In this document: piece after piece, positions 34,388-42,812 of the stretch
Position numbering within the stretch: the first letter of the stretch is position 1
Layout: the number at the start of each line of letters is the position of its first letter
NCBI RefSeq assembly: GCF_000733295.1
Contig: NZ_JPMI01000004.1
Location: forward strand, 40,086 to 104,085
DNA length: 64,000 nt
From: Archangium violaceum Cb vi76
GTDB taxonomy: Bacteria > Myxococcota > Myxococcia > Myxococcales > Myxococcaceae
Direction: 5' to 3'
Notes under the pieces: model-generated
Seen by the model: the letters and a program-made list of their open reading frames with translations, nothing else
Database searches by the model: none
Told to the model about the DNA's origin: nothing
Position numbers and translations under genes: made by a program

Positions 34388-35953
34388 CTACAGCTCCGGT
34401 GTTGGCTGCGCGTGAAGCCCCTCATGTGCACGCCACCGCCGGAGAAGCCCTCTCACGACGGCCCAGCCCACCCACCCCAGCGTGACCAGGCCCGAGAGCA
34501 GCCCCACGGAATCGCCGATGTGCGAGTAGAGCGTGGGCACCCGTCCCACCGGCAGCTCCGCGCGCAACACCCGCTCCTCCGTCGTGAAGTGGTCCAGCTC
34601 GCCATACACGCGCCCGTAACCATCCACCGCCACCGACAGGCCCTGGTTCGCCTGCCGCAACAGGCTGAAGCCCTGCTCCACCGCGCGGAACACCGCCTGC
34701 CGCATGTGTGGCGAGCTGATGCCTCGCCAGTCGCTCGCTGGCAGCAGGAGCAGCTCGAGCCCACGCGACGTGGGGTCGGCGAAGTCCGCCGGGAAGTCCC
34801 CATCGAAGCAGATGGCGCCCCCCACGCTCCCCACGCTCGAGTCGCGCAGCACCGGCACCTCCTTGCTCCCAGCGATGGAGTGGTCCGCCTCCCACCCCGG
34901 GACCGGCCGGGCCTTCACGTAGCGCCAGGCCACCTTCCCATCCGGCCCCACCAGGATGAGCTCATTGCGCAACATGCGCTCCTCCGAGGGCTCGAAGCTC
35001 GCCACCGCCATGCCGAGCCACACGCTCCGCTCGCGCGCCAGGGCGCTCCCCCGGGAGAGCAGGGCCGGCAGTTGCCCGGCCAGCACCACCGCGTTGCCCT
35101 CGGACCAGAGGATGAGCTTCGCCCCTCGCCCGGCCTCGCGCTCCGACAGGCGCAACAACTCCTCGTTCACCGCCCCCGAGGCCTCGGCGAAGGCACGCCA
35201 GTCCTCGTCACCCAGCGTCCCTCCCTGGATGAGCCGGGACAGCCCCGCCTCGCGTCCCGCGGCCACCTCTCCCGCCACCGTGATGCCCGCGACCCGTACG
35301 GGCTCGCCCACGCTCCCCGCCCTCGCGAGCCGCAGCGCGCCGAAAGCGAGGATGACCCCGAGCACGCCCGCGAACACCGCGACTCCCGGCAGCACGCGGC
35401 GCCCCTCGTCCCGGTGCTCGAAGGCCCAGTTGGCCACGGAGGCGAACCACACCAGGAGGAACGTCAGGCCCCACAGTCCCGTCACCGACACGAGCTGCAC
35501 CAGCACGGGGGCGCCCGCCTGGGTGTAGGCCAGCGAGCCCCAGGTGCCGAACGGGCTGCCCTGACTGCTGAAGAGCTCCAGCCACGTCATCGCCGCCGGC
35601 AGGAAGAGCGTCCCCGCGAAGGACGCCCTCGGCCCCACGATGAGCCGGTCCGCCAGGAACACCAGCGCCATGAAGAGCGCGCCACCCAACGCCATCCCGA
35701 AACTGCCCGCGACGGACCCGGGGAACACCTCCAGGTTCGCCAGGCCCGTGGCGAGGGTGCTCACGCAGAGGATGCCAGCGAAACCCACTCCTGGCCGCTG
35801 CTGGCGGACGAAGAAGAGAAACAAGGCGCCCATCAACCAGCCGGGCAGCAGCGACCCCCGCGAGTTCAAGAGCATGGACATGCCGGCCCCGCCCACCAGG
35901 GCGAGCCATGGCAGGAACACCTGCACGCGCCGCGAGTCTTCTCTCCCGCTCAT
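34388..35953 (-). CDS. Apolipoprotein N-acyltransferase (Lnt)-like membrane protein
   Basis: About 521 aa. Six or more N-terminal membrane segments (for example LVQLVSVTGLWGLTFLLVWF) precede a nitrilase-like domain. Its Glu-Lys-Cys triad is seen at LILWSEGNAV, WRYVKARPVPGWEADH and GAICFDGDFPADF. A last membrane segment lies near the C-terminus (GLLSGLVTLGWVGWAVVRGL). Lnt adds the third acyl chain to lipoproteins in the inner membrane. This protein is divergent from E. coli Lnt and may be a paralogue. The ATG at 35953 overlaps the PadR stop in ATGA, so the longer frame to 36499 is not real. Confidence 0.8.
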   Translation of the reverse strand: MSGREDSRRVQVFLPWLALVGGAGMSMLLNSRGSLLPGWLMGALFLFFVRQQRPGVGFAGILCVSTLATGLANLEVFPGSVAGSFGMALGGALFMALVFLADRLIVGPRASFAGTLFLPAAMTWLELFSSQGSPFGTWGSLAYTQAGAPVLVQLVSVTGLWGLTFLLVWFASVANWAFEHRDEGRRVLPGVAVFAGVLGVILAFGALRLARAGSVGEPVRVAGITVAGEVAAGREAGLSRLIQGGTLGDEDWRAFAEASGAVNEELLRLSEREAGRGAKLILWSEGNAVVLAGQLPALLSRGSALARERSVWLGMAVASFEPSEERMLRNELILVGPDGKVAWRYVKARPVPGWEADHSIAGSKEVPVLRDSSVGSVGGAICFDGDFPADFADPTSRGLELLLLPASDWRGISSPHMRQAVFRAVEQGFSLLRQANQGLSVAVDGYGRVYGELDHFTTEERVLRAELPVGRVPTLYSHIGDSVGLLSGLVTLGWVGWAVVRGLLRRWRAHEGLHAQPTPEL

Positions 35954-36543
35954 CCCACTTCCCCCTTCTTCTTCTTCTTCGAATCCTTCGTGTGCGCCAG
36001 ACGCTGGAGGGTCTCCTGGGCCTCGTCGCACCAGCGCAGGTGCGCCTCCAGGCCGAGCAACCCCGCGCGAATGGACAGGTGCCAGTAGGGCAGCTCCGGG
36101 TGGCCCTCGCGCGAGTGGCGGACGTCCTCGTCGATGAGCCGCAGCGTGGCCAGCAACCCCTCTGCCTCCGCCCGGCTGCGCTCCACGTGCGCCAGCGAGT
36201 CCTCCGGCCCCACCCGGCCCCCGAAGAAGAGCTTGAGCAGCAGCTCGTTGCGCTCCACGTGGGGCACCACTGGCCGCCGCAGCCACTCCGAGAGCACCCG
36301 CCGCCCGTCCGCCGTCACCCGGTACACCTTGCGCACCCGCCCGCCCGGCGAATGCTCCTCCCGATCGAGCGCGACCAGCCCCTCCGCCTCCATCCGCTCC
36401 AGCGTCGGGTACAGGTTGCCGTAGCTCTCCTGCCAGAAGTGCCCCACCGTCCGCTCGATGGTCTGGCGCAGGCCGTAGCCGCTCATGGGCTCCCGGCACA
36501 GCATCCCCAGGATGGCGAACTGGCAGGTGTTCTCTCGGGCCAC
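35950..36543 (-). CDS. PadR-family transcriptional regulator
   Basis: 197 aa. The N-terminal winged helix is typical: FAILGMLCREPMSGYGLRQT, HFWQESYGNLYPTLERMEAE and VRKVYRVTADGRRVLSEWLR. A helical C-terminal dimerisation domain follows (Vir type). The start is a GTG at 36543 behind GGAGG. A perfect palindrome 22 bp upstream is the probable operator, so it likely represses itself and the overlapping Lnt-like gene. The inducing ligand is unknown. Confidence 0.9.
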   Translation of the reverse strand: MARENTCQFAILGMLCREPMSGYGLRQTIERTVGHFWQESYGNLYPTLERMEAEGLVALDREEHSPGGRVRKVYRVTADGRRVLSEWLRRPVVPHVERNELLLKLFFGGRVGPEDSLAHVERSRAEAEGLLATLRLIDEDVRHSREGHPELPYWHLSIRAGLLGLEAHLRWCDEAQETLQRLAHTKDSKKKKKGEVG

Positions 36544-36564
36544 GGTGTCCTCCTGTCGCCTATA

Positions 36565-36577
36565 TATCAGTCTGATA
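36565..36577. promoter_or_regulatory. Probable PadR operator
   Basis: TATCAG-T-CTGATA, a perfect 6-bp palindrome around one central base, sits in an AT-rich patch 22 bp upstream of the PadR start. A TATATA that could be the -10 box overlaps it, so binding would block transcription. Confidence 0.65.
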
Positions 36578-36703
36578 CAAATGCGCCACGAGGAATGACG
36601 CTCCGGGGGGAGCGGGTTCCCCGTATGTTCAAAAGCGGAAAATCTTGTCTATTCAATTTAAGCCGTAAAACTGGTAAGAGGCGTTCAAAGGATTCTCCCC
36701 CCC

Positions 36704-37747
36704 ATGACGCCACTCCGCCGTCGCTCCCTTGGCGCATCCGCCGCGTTCGCCGTCTGCCTCAACGTCTCCCTTCCGGCAGGTGCCGCTCCCCGGCCCGTGT
36801 ACGCGCCGGGCGGTGGGTTCGCCGACCCGTCCGTGGTCAGCCACAACAACCAGTTCTACGGTATGTCGACGGGAAGCCTCGTTCCGTCGGCCCAGGGGAA
36901 CATCGGCACCGGTCCCTGGGTGGCCGAGGGTCCCGCCCTCACCTCGAAGCCCTCGTGGGCCACGGGCGGCGGCATGTGGGCCCCGGACCTGGAGCGGATC
37001 AGCGCGAACGAGTGGGTGCTCTACTTCGCCGCTCCCGTGGATGGGCTGGGCGCCAACCAGCGCTGTATCGGGGCGGCCACCGCCAGCTCGCCGCTCGGGC
37101 CGTTCACCCCGGTCGCGGGCGGACCGCTGGTCTGCCCTGGGCTCGCGGACGTCCCCACCGCGGATGACACCGTTCCCAACCGCCCCATCACGAACGCCGG
37201 CGTCATCGACCCGTCCGGGTTCAAGGACAGCGACGGGACGCGCTTCCTGCTCTACAAGACGCAGCAACTGCCCTCGTCGCTGCGCATCGTCCGGCTCAAC
37301 GCCGCCGGCACCCACGTGGCCAGCGGCGCCACCAGCCGTCAGTTGCTGCGCTCGGACCGCATCGTGGAGAACCCGGTCCTGGTGAAGCGCGCCGGGGACT
37401 ACTTCCTGTTCGCCTCGCGCGGGCCGTACAACAAGTGCACCTACGAGACCATCTGGATGCGGGCCAACGGCGTGGGCACCAACGCCTTCAACGACGTCAC
37501 GCAGCACACCCTGCTCACGGATGGGAATACTGGCGGCGTGTGCGGCCCCGGCGGCGCGGACATCGCCGAGGCGCTCGACGGCGGGCAGCGGATCTTCTTC
37601 CACGGCTGGCTGTGCGGCAGCGGCCCCTGCCCGATCAACTTCGACGCGCAGACCGACGACGGGGGCCGCCGGGGCATGTACCTGGGCGTGCTGGGCTGGG
37701 ACTCCCAGGACAACCCGGTCGTCAACAAGTTCCTCAGCCCGGAGTAA
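36704..37747 (+). CDS. Secreted glycoside hydrolase, GH43-like
   Basis: 347 aa with a signal peptide (MTPLRRRSLGASAAFAVCLN, cleavage near AGAAP). The five-blade propeller of family 43 is suggested by YAPGGGFADPSVVSHNNQFY with the base Asp, GGGMWAPDLERISANEWVLY, NAGVIDPSGFKDSDGTRFLL with the second Asp, and SDRIVENPVLVKRAGDYFLF with the likely acid Glu. Such enzymes cut arabino- or xylo-linked polysaccharides. It lies 7 bp before the exported EEP gene and is probably cotranscribed. Confidence 0.82.
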   Translation: MTPLRRRSLGASAAFAVCLNVSLPAGAAPRPVYAPGGGFADPSVVSHNNQFYGMSTGSLVPSAQGNIGTGPWVAEGPALTSKPSWATGGGMWAPDLERISANEWVLYFAAPVDGLGANQRCIGAATASSPLGPFTPVAGGPLVCPGLADVPTADDTVPNRPITNAGVIDPSGFKDSDGTRFLLYKTQQLPSSLRIVRLNAAGTHVASGATSRQLLRSDRIVENPVLVKRAGDYFLFASRGPYNKCTYETIWMRANGVGTNAFNDVTQHTLLTDGNTGGVCGPGGADIAEALDGGQRIFFHGWLCGSGPCPINFDAQTDDGGRRGMYLGVLGWDSQDNPVVNKFLSPE

Positions 37748-37754
37748 CTCCACC

Positions 37755-38492
37755 ATGTTCGAACTCTTGTCCTCGGCCTTCCTCAGCCTGTTCATCTCCC
37801 TGGGCTTCATGCCCTCCACCAGTCCGGAGGAGACGGTGGCACTCGCCGCCACGACGACCACCGTCGCGACCCACAACACCCTTCGCGGGAGCGCGAACTT
37901 CAGGCCGCTCGCGGACGTCATCGGCTGGCAGGAGGTGAACACCGACGAGGGCCATTCCAAGCTCGGCGCGCTCGAGTACTACGACCACTACCGTCCTGGT
38001 GAGAATCGGCTCGATGCGCGCAACTCCATCGCCATCTCGTGGCGCAAGAACAAGTACGAGAGGACGGGAGGCGGCTCCCGGCTCACGCACGGAGGTGAGG
38101 CAGGGGTGACGCCCTCGCGCTTCGTGAACTGGGTGGTGCTGAGGAACCTGGACACCGGCGCGAAGCTGGCGTTCATCAACACCCACTACATCTCCGGCGC
38201 CTGGAACGGTGAGCACCCCGAGCGTCAGGAGCGCTGGCGGACGCACAACGCCGTGGTGCACGAGGTCGTCGCGGAGCTGCTCTCGCGGGGGCTGCCCGTC
38301 GTCCTGGTGGGCGACTTCAACCGTCAGCTCTCGCAGGACATCCCGGGGATGAACCACCTGCGGACGGCGGGGGTCGACGGCGTGCCCATCGATCAAATCT
38401 ACGTCACCCGTGGCATCGGCACCGGTCCCGCCGAGCGCCTGGAGAAGTACGGCTCCGACCACTTCGCCTACACCGCGACCGTCCAGTACTGA
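37755..38492 (+). CDS. Exported endonuclease/exonuclease/phosphatase-family protein
   Basis: 245 aa with an N-terminal hydrophobic export signal (FELLSSAFLSLFISLGFMPS). The EEP fold is shown by VATHNTLRG, the metal Glu in GWQEVNTD, LAFINTHYISGAW, VVLVGDFNRQL and the final GSDHFAYTA. The catalytic Asn, Glu, Asp and His are present. It may be a secreted nuclease or a phosphodiesterase. It begins 7 bp after the GH43 stop, which suggests joint use in digesting prey or environmental polymers. A hairpin follows the gene. Confidence 0.82.
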   Translation: MFELLSSAFLSLFISLGFMPSTSPEETVALAATTTTVATHNTLRGSANFRPLADVIGWQEVNTDEGHSKLGALEYYDHYRPGENRLDARNSIAISWRKNKYERTGGGSRLTHGGEAGVTPSRFVNWVVLRNLDTGAKLAFINTHYISGAWNGEHPERQERWRTHNAVVHEVVAELLSRGLPVVLVGDFNRQLSQDIPGMNHLRTAGVDGVPIDQIYVTRGIGTGPAERLEKYGSDHFAYTATVQY

Positions 38493-38510
38493 CGCACGGC
38501 GAGCTCGCCT

Positions 38511-38532
38511 CCCGCCCTCTCATCAGGGCGGG
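38511..38532 (+). terminator. Hairpin after the GH43/EEP pair
   Basis: CCCGCCCT and AGGGCGGG form a perfect 8-bp stem with a six-base loop, 18 bp after the stop codon. It is a likely transcription end, though no long T run follows. Confidence 0.55.
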
Positions 38533-38613
38533 TTGCCGAGCGAGCAGGCCTCGACGGCGGTGCCGCCCCTGCTCCGGGTTGATCGCCGTTCTGGCCGGGC
38601 CCAGCTTTCCTTC

Positions 38614-39705
38614 ATGAAACTGCCCGTCATGCCTCCGGTGTCGCCCATGCTCGCCAGTCTGGTGCGAGAGCTCCCGGAGGAGGGCGAGGTGCTCTACGAG
38701 CCGAAATGGGATGGATTCCGCGCCATCGTCTACCGCGACGGGGACGAGGTCATCCTCGGCAGCCGCAACGAGCGGCCGATGACGCGCTACTTCCCCGAGC
38801 TCGTCGAGTCGATCCGCACGCACCTGCCGCGCCGCTGCGTCGTCGACGGTGAAATCGTCATCGTGGGCGGGGACGGCGGGCTCGATTTCGACGCGCTGTT
38901 GCAGCGCATCCACCCGGCGGCTTCACGCATCCGGAAGCTCGCCGTGGAGACGCCCGCCTCGTTGGTGGCTTTCGACCTGCTCGCGCTCGACAAGCGGGAC
39001 TTGCGGCCGCTGCCCTTCCACGAGCGCAGGACGTTGCTCGAGAAAGCGCTCGCGGGTGTCCGCGCGCCCATCCACCTCACGCCCGCCACGCGCAGCCGCG
39101 AGGTGGCCGAGGCCTGGTTCAGCCGCTTCGAGGGCGCCGGGCTCGATGGCGTCGTCGTCAAGCCGCTCGCCCTGCCGTACCTCGAGGGCAAGCGCGAGAT
39201 GTACAAGGTGAAGCACGAGCGCACCGCGGACTGCGTCGTCGGGGGCTTCCGCTGGCACAAGGACGGCCAGGGCATCGGCTCGTTGGTGCTCGGCCTCTAC
39301 GATGAGCACGGTACGCTGCAGCACGCGGGCGTCGCCACGGGGTTCGCCGCGAAGCAGCGGGTGGAGCTCGCGAAGAAGCTCGAGCCGTACCGGAAGCGGG
39401 CGATGGAGACGCACCCCTGGCGCGAGTGGGCGGAGGTGGAGGACGCCACCGTCCGGATGCCGGGGGCCCAGAGCCGCTGGAGCGCGCGGCGCGACCTGAG
39501 TTGGGAGCCCGTGCGCCTGGAGCTCGTCGTCGAGGTGGCGTACGACCACATGCAGGGCATGCGCTTCCGTCACGCCACGCACTTCCGAAGGTGGCGCCCG
39601 GACCGGACGCCGCGCTCGTGCACCTACGCGCAATTGGAGCGCTCGGTTCCGGCCGAGCTCGCCGAGGTCTTCGCCTCCAAGGGCGAGGCCGCCCCTGCCC
39701 ATTAG
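38614..39705 (+). CDS. ATP-dependent DNA ligase, LigD ligase-domain type
   Basis: 363 aa. Nucleotidyltransferase motif I is EPKWDGFRAI with K31 as the adenylated lysine. Motif III is in VVDGEIVI, motif IV in GLDGVVVKPL and motif V in REMYKVKHERTADCVVG. A C-terminal OB-fold follows (VRLELVVEVAYDHMQGMRFR). This is the ligase module of LigD as a stand-alone protein. The polymerase module is encoded separately and convergently 18 bp away. Bacterial non-homologous end joining also needs Ku, which is not in the window. Confidence 0.92.
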   Translation: MKLPVMPPVSPMLASLVRELPEEGEVLYEPKWDGFRAIVYRDGDEVILGSRNERPMTRYFPELVESIRTHLPRRCVVDGEIVIVGGDGGLDFDALLQRIHPAASRIRKLAVETPASLVAFDLLALDKRDLRPLPFHERRTLLEKALAGVRAPIHLTPATRSREVAEAWFSRFEGAGLDGVVVKPLALPYLEGKREMYKVKHERTADCVVGGFRWHKDGQGIGSLVLGLYDEHGTLQHAGVATGFAAKQRVELAKKLEPYRKRAMETHPWREWAEVEDATVRMPGAQSRWSARRDLSWEPVRLELVVEVAYDHMQGMRFRHATHFRRWRPDRTPRSCTYAQLERSVPAELAEVFASKGEAAPAH

Positions 39706-39723
39706 AATGCGTCGTTCCCGGAC

Positions 39724-40788
39724 TCAACGGCTTCCGCCGCGACGCGGCTGTCGCTTCGCACGGGCCGCGAGCGCCGGTTTCGCGCGGAGAGCGCCCTCGC
39801 GGGGCGGCGCACGGAGGGGTTCGTCCTTCTGCTTCTCGAAGTGAGGAGGGAAGGGGGCTTCACCGAGCCCCTCGGCCTTCTGCCGCTCGGAGAGCTCGAG
39901 CAGGCTGTCGAGCGTGAAGGCACGCGCATCCATCTCCCCCCAGACGTCGCCGAGCTTCTCGTAGCGCCGGGGCACCGTGGCGAGCGTGAGCTCCTCGGGC
40001 TCCACGTCCGCGACCTCGTCCCAGCGCAGCGGGCAGGACACGCGCGCCTCGGGGGTGGCCCGCACGGAATAGACAGACGCGATGGTCCGGTCCTTCGCAT
40101 TCTGGTTGAAGTCCACGAACACCCGCTGGCCGCGCTCCTTCTTCCACCAGGCGCTCGTCGCCTCGCGTGGCATGCGCCGCTCCACCTCCCGAGCGAGCGC
40201 GAGCGCGGCGTGGCGGACCTCGGTGAAGTCCCAGTGCGGTGCGAGCCGGACATAGATGTGCATGCCCCGGGACCCGGACGTCTTCGGGTATCCCACGAGC
40301 CCGTGCTCCTCGAGCACCTCGCGCACGCACAGGGCCACCTCGCGCACGGAGGAGAAGCGCACGCCCGGCTGCGGGTCGAGGTCGATGCGGAGCTCGTCCG
40401 GGAGCGAGAGGTCGCTCCGGCGTACCGGATGCGGGTTGAAGTCCAGACAGCCGAGGTTCACCGCCCATACGAGGTGCGCCAGGTCCACCGGACAGAGCTC
40501 GTCCGCGCTGCGGCCGCTGGGAAAAGTCACCTCGGCGGTCTGGAGCCACTCGGGCGCGCCGGCTGGAACCCGCTTCTGGAAGAAGAACGCGCCTTCGGCG
40601 CCGTCCGGGTAGCGCTTGAGGGCACACGGGCGCTCGCGGACGCCGCGAAGCACGCCCTCCCCAACGGCGAGGTAGTACTCGATGAGGTCGAGCTTCGTCT
40701 CGCCGCGCGCGGAGAAGAAGACCTTGTCCGGCCGGCTGATGCGCACGTGACGGCCCGCGACTTCCAGGTGGGTGAATGCCTCGGACAT
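39724..40788 (-). CDS. LigD-type polymerase (primase-polymerase) domain protein
   Basis: About 354 aa. It is the stand-alone archaeo-eukaryotic primase-like polymerase of LigD: GETKLDLIEYYLAVGEGVLR, the metal motif RIDLDPQPGVRFSSV, the SGSRGMHIYVRL loop, and VFVDFNQNAKDRTIASVYSV. It should add ribonucleotides at DNA ends during end joining. A Lys/Arg-rich tail follows (REGALRAKPALAARAKRQPR). The ATG at 40788 is used; an in-frame GTG is two codons upstream. It converges on the ligase gene with an 18-bp gap. Confidence 0.92.
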   Translation of the reverse strand: MSEAFTHLEVAGRHVRISRPDKVFFSARGETKLDLIEYYLAVGEGVLRGVRERPCALKRYPDGAEGAFFFQKRVPAGAPEWLQTAEVTFPSGRSADELCPVDLAHLVWAVNLGCLDFNPHPVRRSDLSLPDELRIDLDPQPGVRFSSVREVALCVREVLEEHGLVGYPKTSGSRGMHIYVRLAPHWDFTEVRHAALALAREVERRMPREATSAWWKKERGQRVFVDFNQNAKDRTIASVYSVRATPEARVSCPLRWDEVADVEPEELTLATVPRRYEKLGDVWGEMDARAFTLDSLLELSERQKAEGLGEAPFPPHFEKQKDEPLRAPPREGALRAKPALAARAKRQPRRGGSR

Positions 40789-40898
40789 GTCCACAAGTTA
40801 GATACACATTCGAGACGGGTAGCCGGAGTGAGGCGAAGAGCGCCCGGTTGCCCGGCGGCAGAGCGAATCCTGCCGCGCTGTGGAGTGTCCACGAAGAC

Positions 40899-40944
40899 CG
40901 TGGATGTCCCCTCTCCCCCTGGGAGAGGGCTAGGGTGAGGGTCA
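40899..40944. repeat. Dispersed GAGAGGG-type palindromic repeat, copy 2
   Basis: The hairpin CCCTCTCCC/GGGAGAGGG with the flank CCGTGGATGT and tail AGGGTGAGGGTCA. The last bases give the TGA stop of the minus-strand membrane protein gene, as in copy 1. The 5' flank is shared with copy 4 at 63921. Confidence 0.75.
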
Positions 40945-41451
40945 GGCCGGAGTACCGGCGCGACGGCAACGTGCCCGGCCCAGCCACAACGGCAGTCCGA
41001 GCGCCGGGAGCGTCAGGAGATCGCCCACGTCCGCGGTATGGGCCACCGGAGCCACGTGAGGGACGTGGGTGCCGCGCCAGAGCGCGCCGAGCGCGCGCAC
41101 CGGCCACTGCAGGCTCCCGAGCCCCCACTGCCATCCGCGCCCCGCCACGTCCCACACCTGGATCGCGGAGAACACCACGCCCGTGAGGACGACGCAGGTG
41201 AGCAGCACGGGGACGGAAGGCAGGAAGGGACGCTCGCGTCTCGTGGTCACCACCTCCCACAGTCCCTGCAACAGCAGGGGAAAGAAGGCGAGGCCCGCCA
41301 CGTCCGAGAGCTTCCCCGTCCACCACGAGGGGCAGTGAAGCTTGAAGACGTGGTCGTTCACCACGAGCAGCGCCACGGACGCGCACACCAGCGGATGCAG
41401 AAGACCATCGCCAGGAAGAATGCGTTGAATGGAGCTCCGGTCTTCCGCCAC
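40942..41451 (-). CDS. Membrane protein of unknown function
   Basis: 169 aa with about four hydrophobic segments: GLLHPLVCASVALLVVNDHV, KLSDVAGLAFFPLLLQGLWE, VPVLLTCVVLTGVVFSAIQV and VGDLLTLPALGLPLWLGRAR. It keeps DHVFKLHCPSWWTGKLSDVA, a stretch I have seen only as a conserved unnamed family. Function is unknown. It begins 3 bp after the stop of the lipoprotein gene at 41455 and is probably the third gene of that operon. The 84-aa protein at 15084 looks like a short relative of its C-terminal part. Confidence 0.75.
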   Translation of the reverse strand: MAEDRSSIQRILPGDGLLHPLVCASVALLVVNDHVFKLHCPSWWTGKLSDVAGLAFFPLLLQGLWEVVTTRRERPFLPSVPVLLTCVVLTGVVFSAIQVWDVAGRGWQWGLGSLQWPVRALGALWRGTHVPHVAPVAHTADVGDLLTLPALGLPLWLGRARCRRAGTPA

Positions 41452-41454
41452 GGC

Positions 41455-42012
41455 CTACTCTTCCCTCAACGTCATCGCGACGGTGCTCTCGTCGGGGTCC
41501 GTCCAGATGAGACGGGCCTGGGTTCTCCACGTGAGATGGAGCTCACCCGCGGTGGGTGGGCCCTGTCGCTCGAGCTCGAGCACATAGGCCGCCTCGCACC
41601 GCTCCTTCCGGGTGCACCCGGAGATGTAGATGTTGTTCAAATAGCCCTCGAAGCCCGGCTCGCCAAGAACCCAGAGGCTTTCGGTCACGAGCCGCCCATC
41701 GCTCGCTTGAAGCACACGCGCTCGCAACCAGGGGCGGCCGTGCTCCTCGGAGCCCACCCCCTGCAACGAAGGCTTGATGGAGAGGTCGAGTGAGAGGGAT
41801 TGGATGTCTCCGCGCTCCTCGTTCGCGGGACGAACATCCACGGTGATCTGGCGGCGAGCCGTGGGAGAAGAGACACCGAGCACCACGGGCGAGCCGTCGA
41901 GCACCTTCTCCGCCAGCGCGTTATTCACATCCACACCCTCGTCGCATCCGGCCACCGCACAGGACAGGAGCAACACAGTGGCGGGCAGCGATTTCGAGAT
42001 GAAGGCTGTCAT
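41455..42012 (-). CDS. Lipoprotein of unknown function, tandem paralogue 2
   Basis: 185 aa with a lipoprotein signal (LPATVLLLSCAVAGCDEG, lipobox Cys23). The mature part looks like a beta-sandwich, with a Cys pair in ISGCTRKERCEAAYVLELER and a closing LTWRTQARLIWTDPDESTVA. The same layout (Cys-x5-Cys, strand, hydrophobic Trp strand, acidic turn, threonine-rich end) is found in the product of the gene just upstream, so they look like a duplicated pair. Its ATG overlaps that gene's stop in ATGA. Function is unknown. Confidence 0.75.
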   Translation of the reverse strand: MTAFISKSLPATVLLLSCAVAGCDEGVDVNNALAEKVLDGSPVVLGVSSPTARRQITVDVRPANEERGDIQSLSLDLSIKPSLQGVGSEEHGRPWLRARVLQASDGRLVTESLWVLGEPGFEGYLNNIYISGCTRKERCEAAYVLELERQGPPTAGELHLTWRTQARLIWTDPDESTVAMTLREE

Positions 42013-42623
42013 GGGGTGGGCTCCTCTGCGCGCTCGGTGATCGTGACGGAATAGCCCTGGGGAAGCTCGTCATCGTTCCAGATCTCCATGGACGAGGTCG
42101 CGCTCCACTCCAACTCCACGGTGCCCTCGATCCCGCCGTTCTGGAACTCGAACTCGACCGTCACGGGGATTTCGCACACGTCCCCCGTTTTGCAATTCAC
42201 GTGCAGGGACTCCATCACCTGGAGCGGCACCGGCGCGTCCGCGGTATCGAGCACGGCCGCCGCACTCCTGGGTTCCCCTTCGCCGCTCGAGGCCCGGGCC
42301 ATCACCCAGGGCTGGCCAGGAGCGGAAGGATTCGCCGGCCTCCATCGTGCGGTGCCTTCGAGGGTCAGCCATCCATCGTTCTCCGTATGTTCGATCTCCC
42401 CCATCGAGATGGAGACGACGAGCGTGCGCGACACCTTCGGCGTCTCGTGGGTCAGCACGAAGGGGGTGCCTTGGAACTGCGAGACGAACGAGGGAGAGCT
42501 CACCGGAGAGGTCGCGATGGAGCCAACGGCGGCAATCAGCAGCGAGCACTTCACTGCCCAGTGGCGGAGCTTCGAATGCCAGCGGTCGCTGGCATGGATG
42601 TGATGGGATTCGGGGGTTCGCAT
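42009..42623 (-). CDS. Exported protein of unknown function, tandem paralogue 1
   Basis: About 204 aa from the ATG at 42623. A hydrophobic export segment (VKCSLLIAAVGSIATSPV) lies near residues 24-42. The mature chain is rich in beta strands: VVSISMGEIEHTENDGWLTL, the Cys pair in VNCKTGDVCEIPVTVEFEFQ, and GTVELEWSATSSMEIWNDDE. It parallels the next gene's product along most of its length. No known domain was recognised. It heads a three-gene operon with the lipoprotein and the membrane protein at 40942. Confidence 0.7.
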   Translation of the reverse strand: MRTPESHHIHASDRWHSKLRHWAVKCSLLIAAVGSIATSPVSSPSFVSQFQGTPFVLTHETPKVSRTLVVSISMGEIEHTENDGWLTLEGTARWRPANPSAPGQPWVMARASSGEGEPRSAAAVLDTADAPVPLQVMESLHVNCKTGDVCEIPVTVEFEFQNGGIEGTVELEWSATSSMEIWNDDELPQGYSVTITERAEEPTP

Positions 42624-42812
42624 GGGGTGGGCCTGACAGCTTGCCGGGGAAGTGGGAGGCAAGCGTCTGTAAGCGTTAGCAACCCCTATGCCGCCCTCTC
42701 TCCAGCCCTCTCTCCAGAGGAGCCGCGCACCCGCCCTGGAGCAAACCGCGACGCCGGTGTCACGGACGATGTCCCGTTGAACCGGGCAAGGATGTCAGGG
42801 GGAACCCCTGCC

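Noticed and set aside
35954..36499. N-terminal extension of the Lnt-like frame
   Set aside because: It overlaps the PadR gene in another frame. The ATG at 35953 in an ATGA overlap explains the protein fully.
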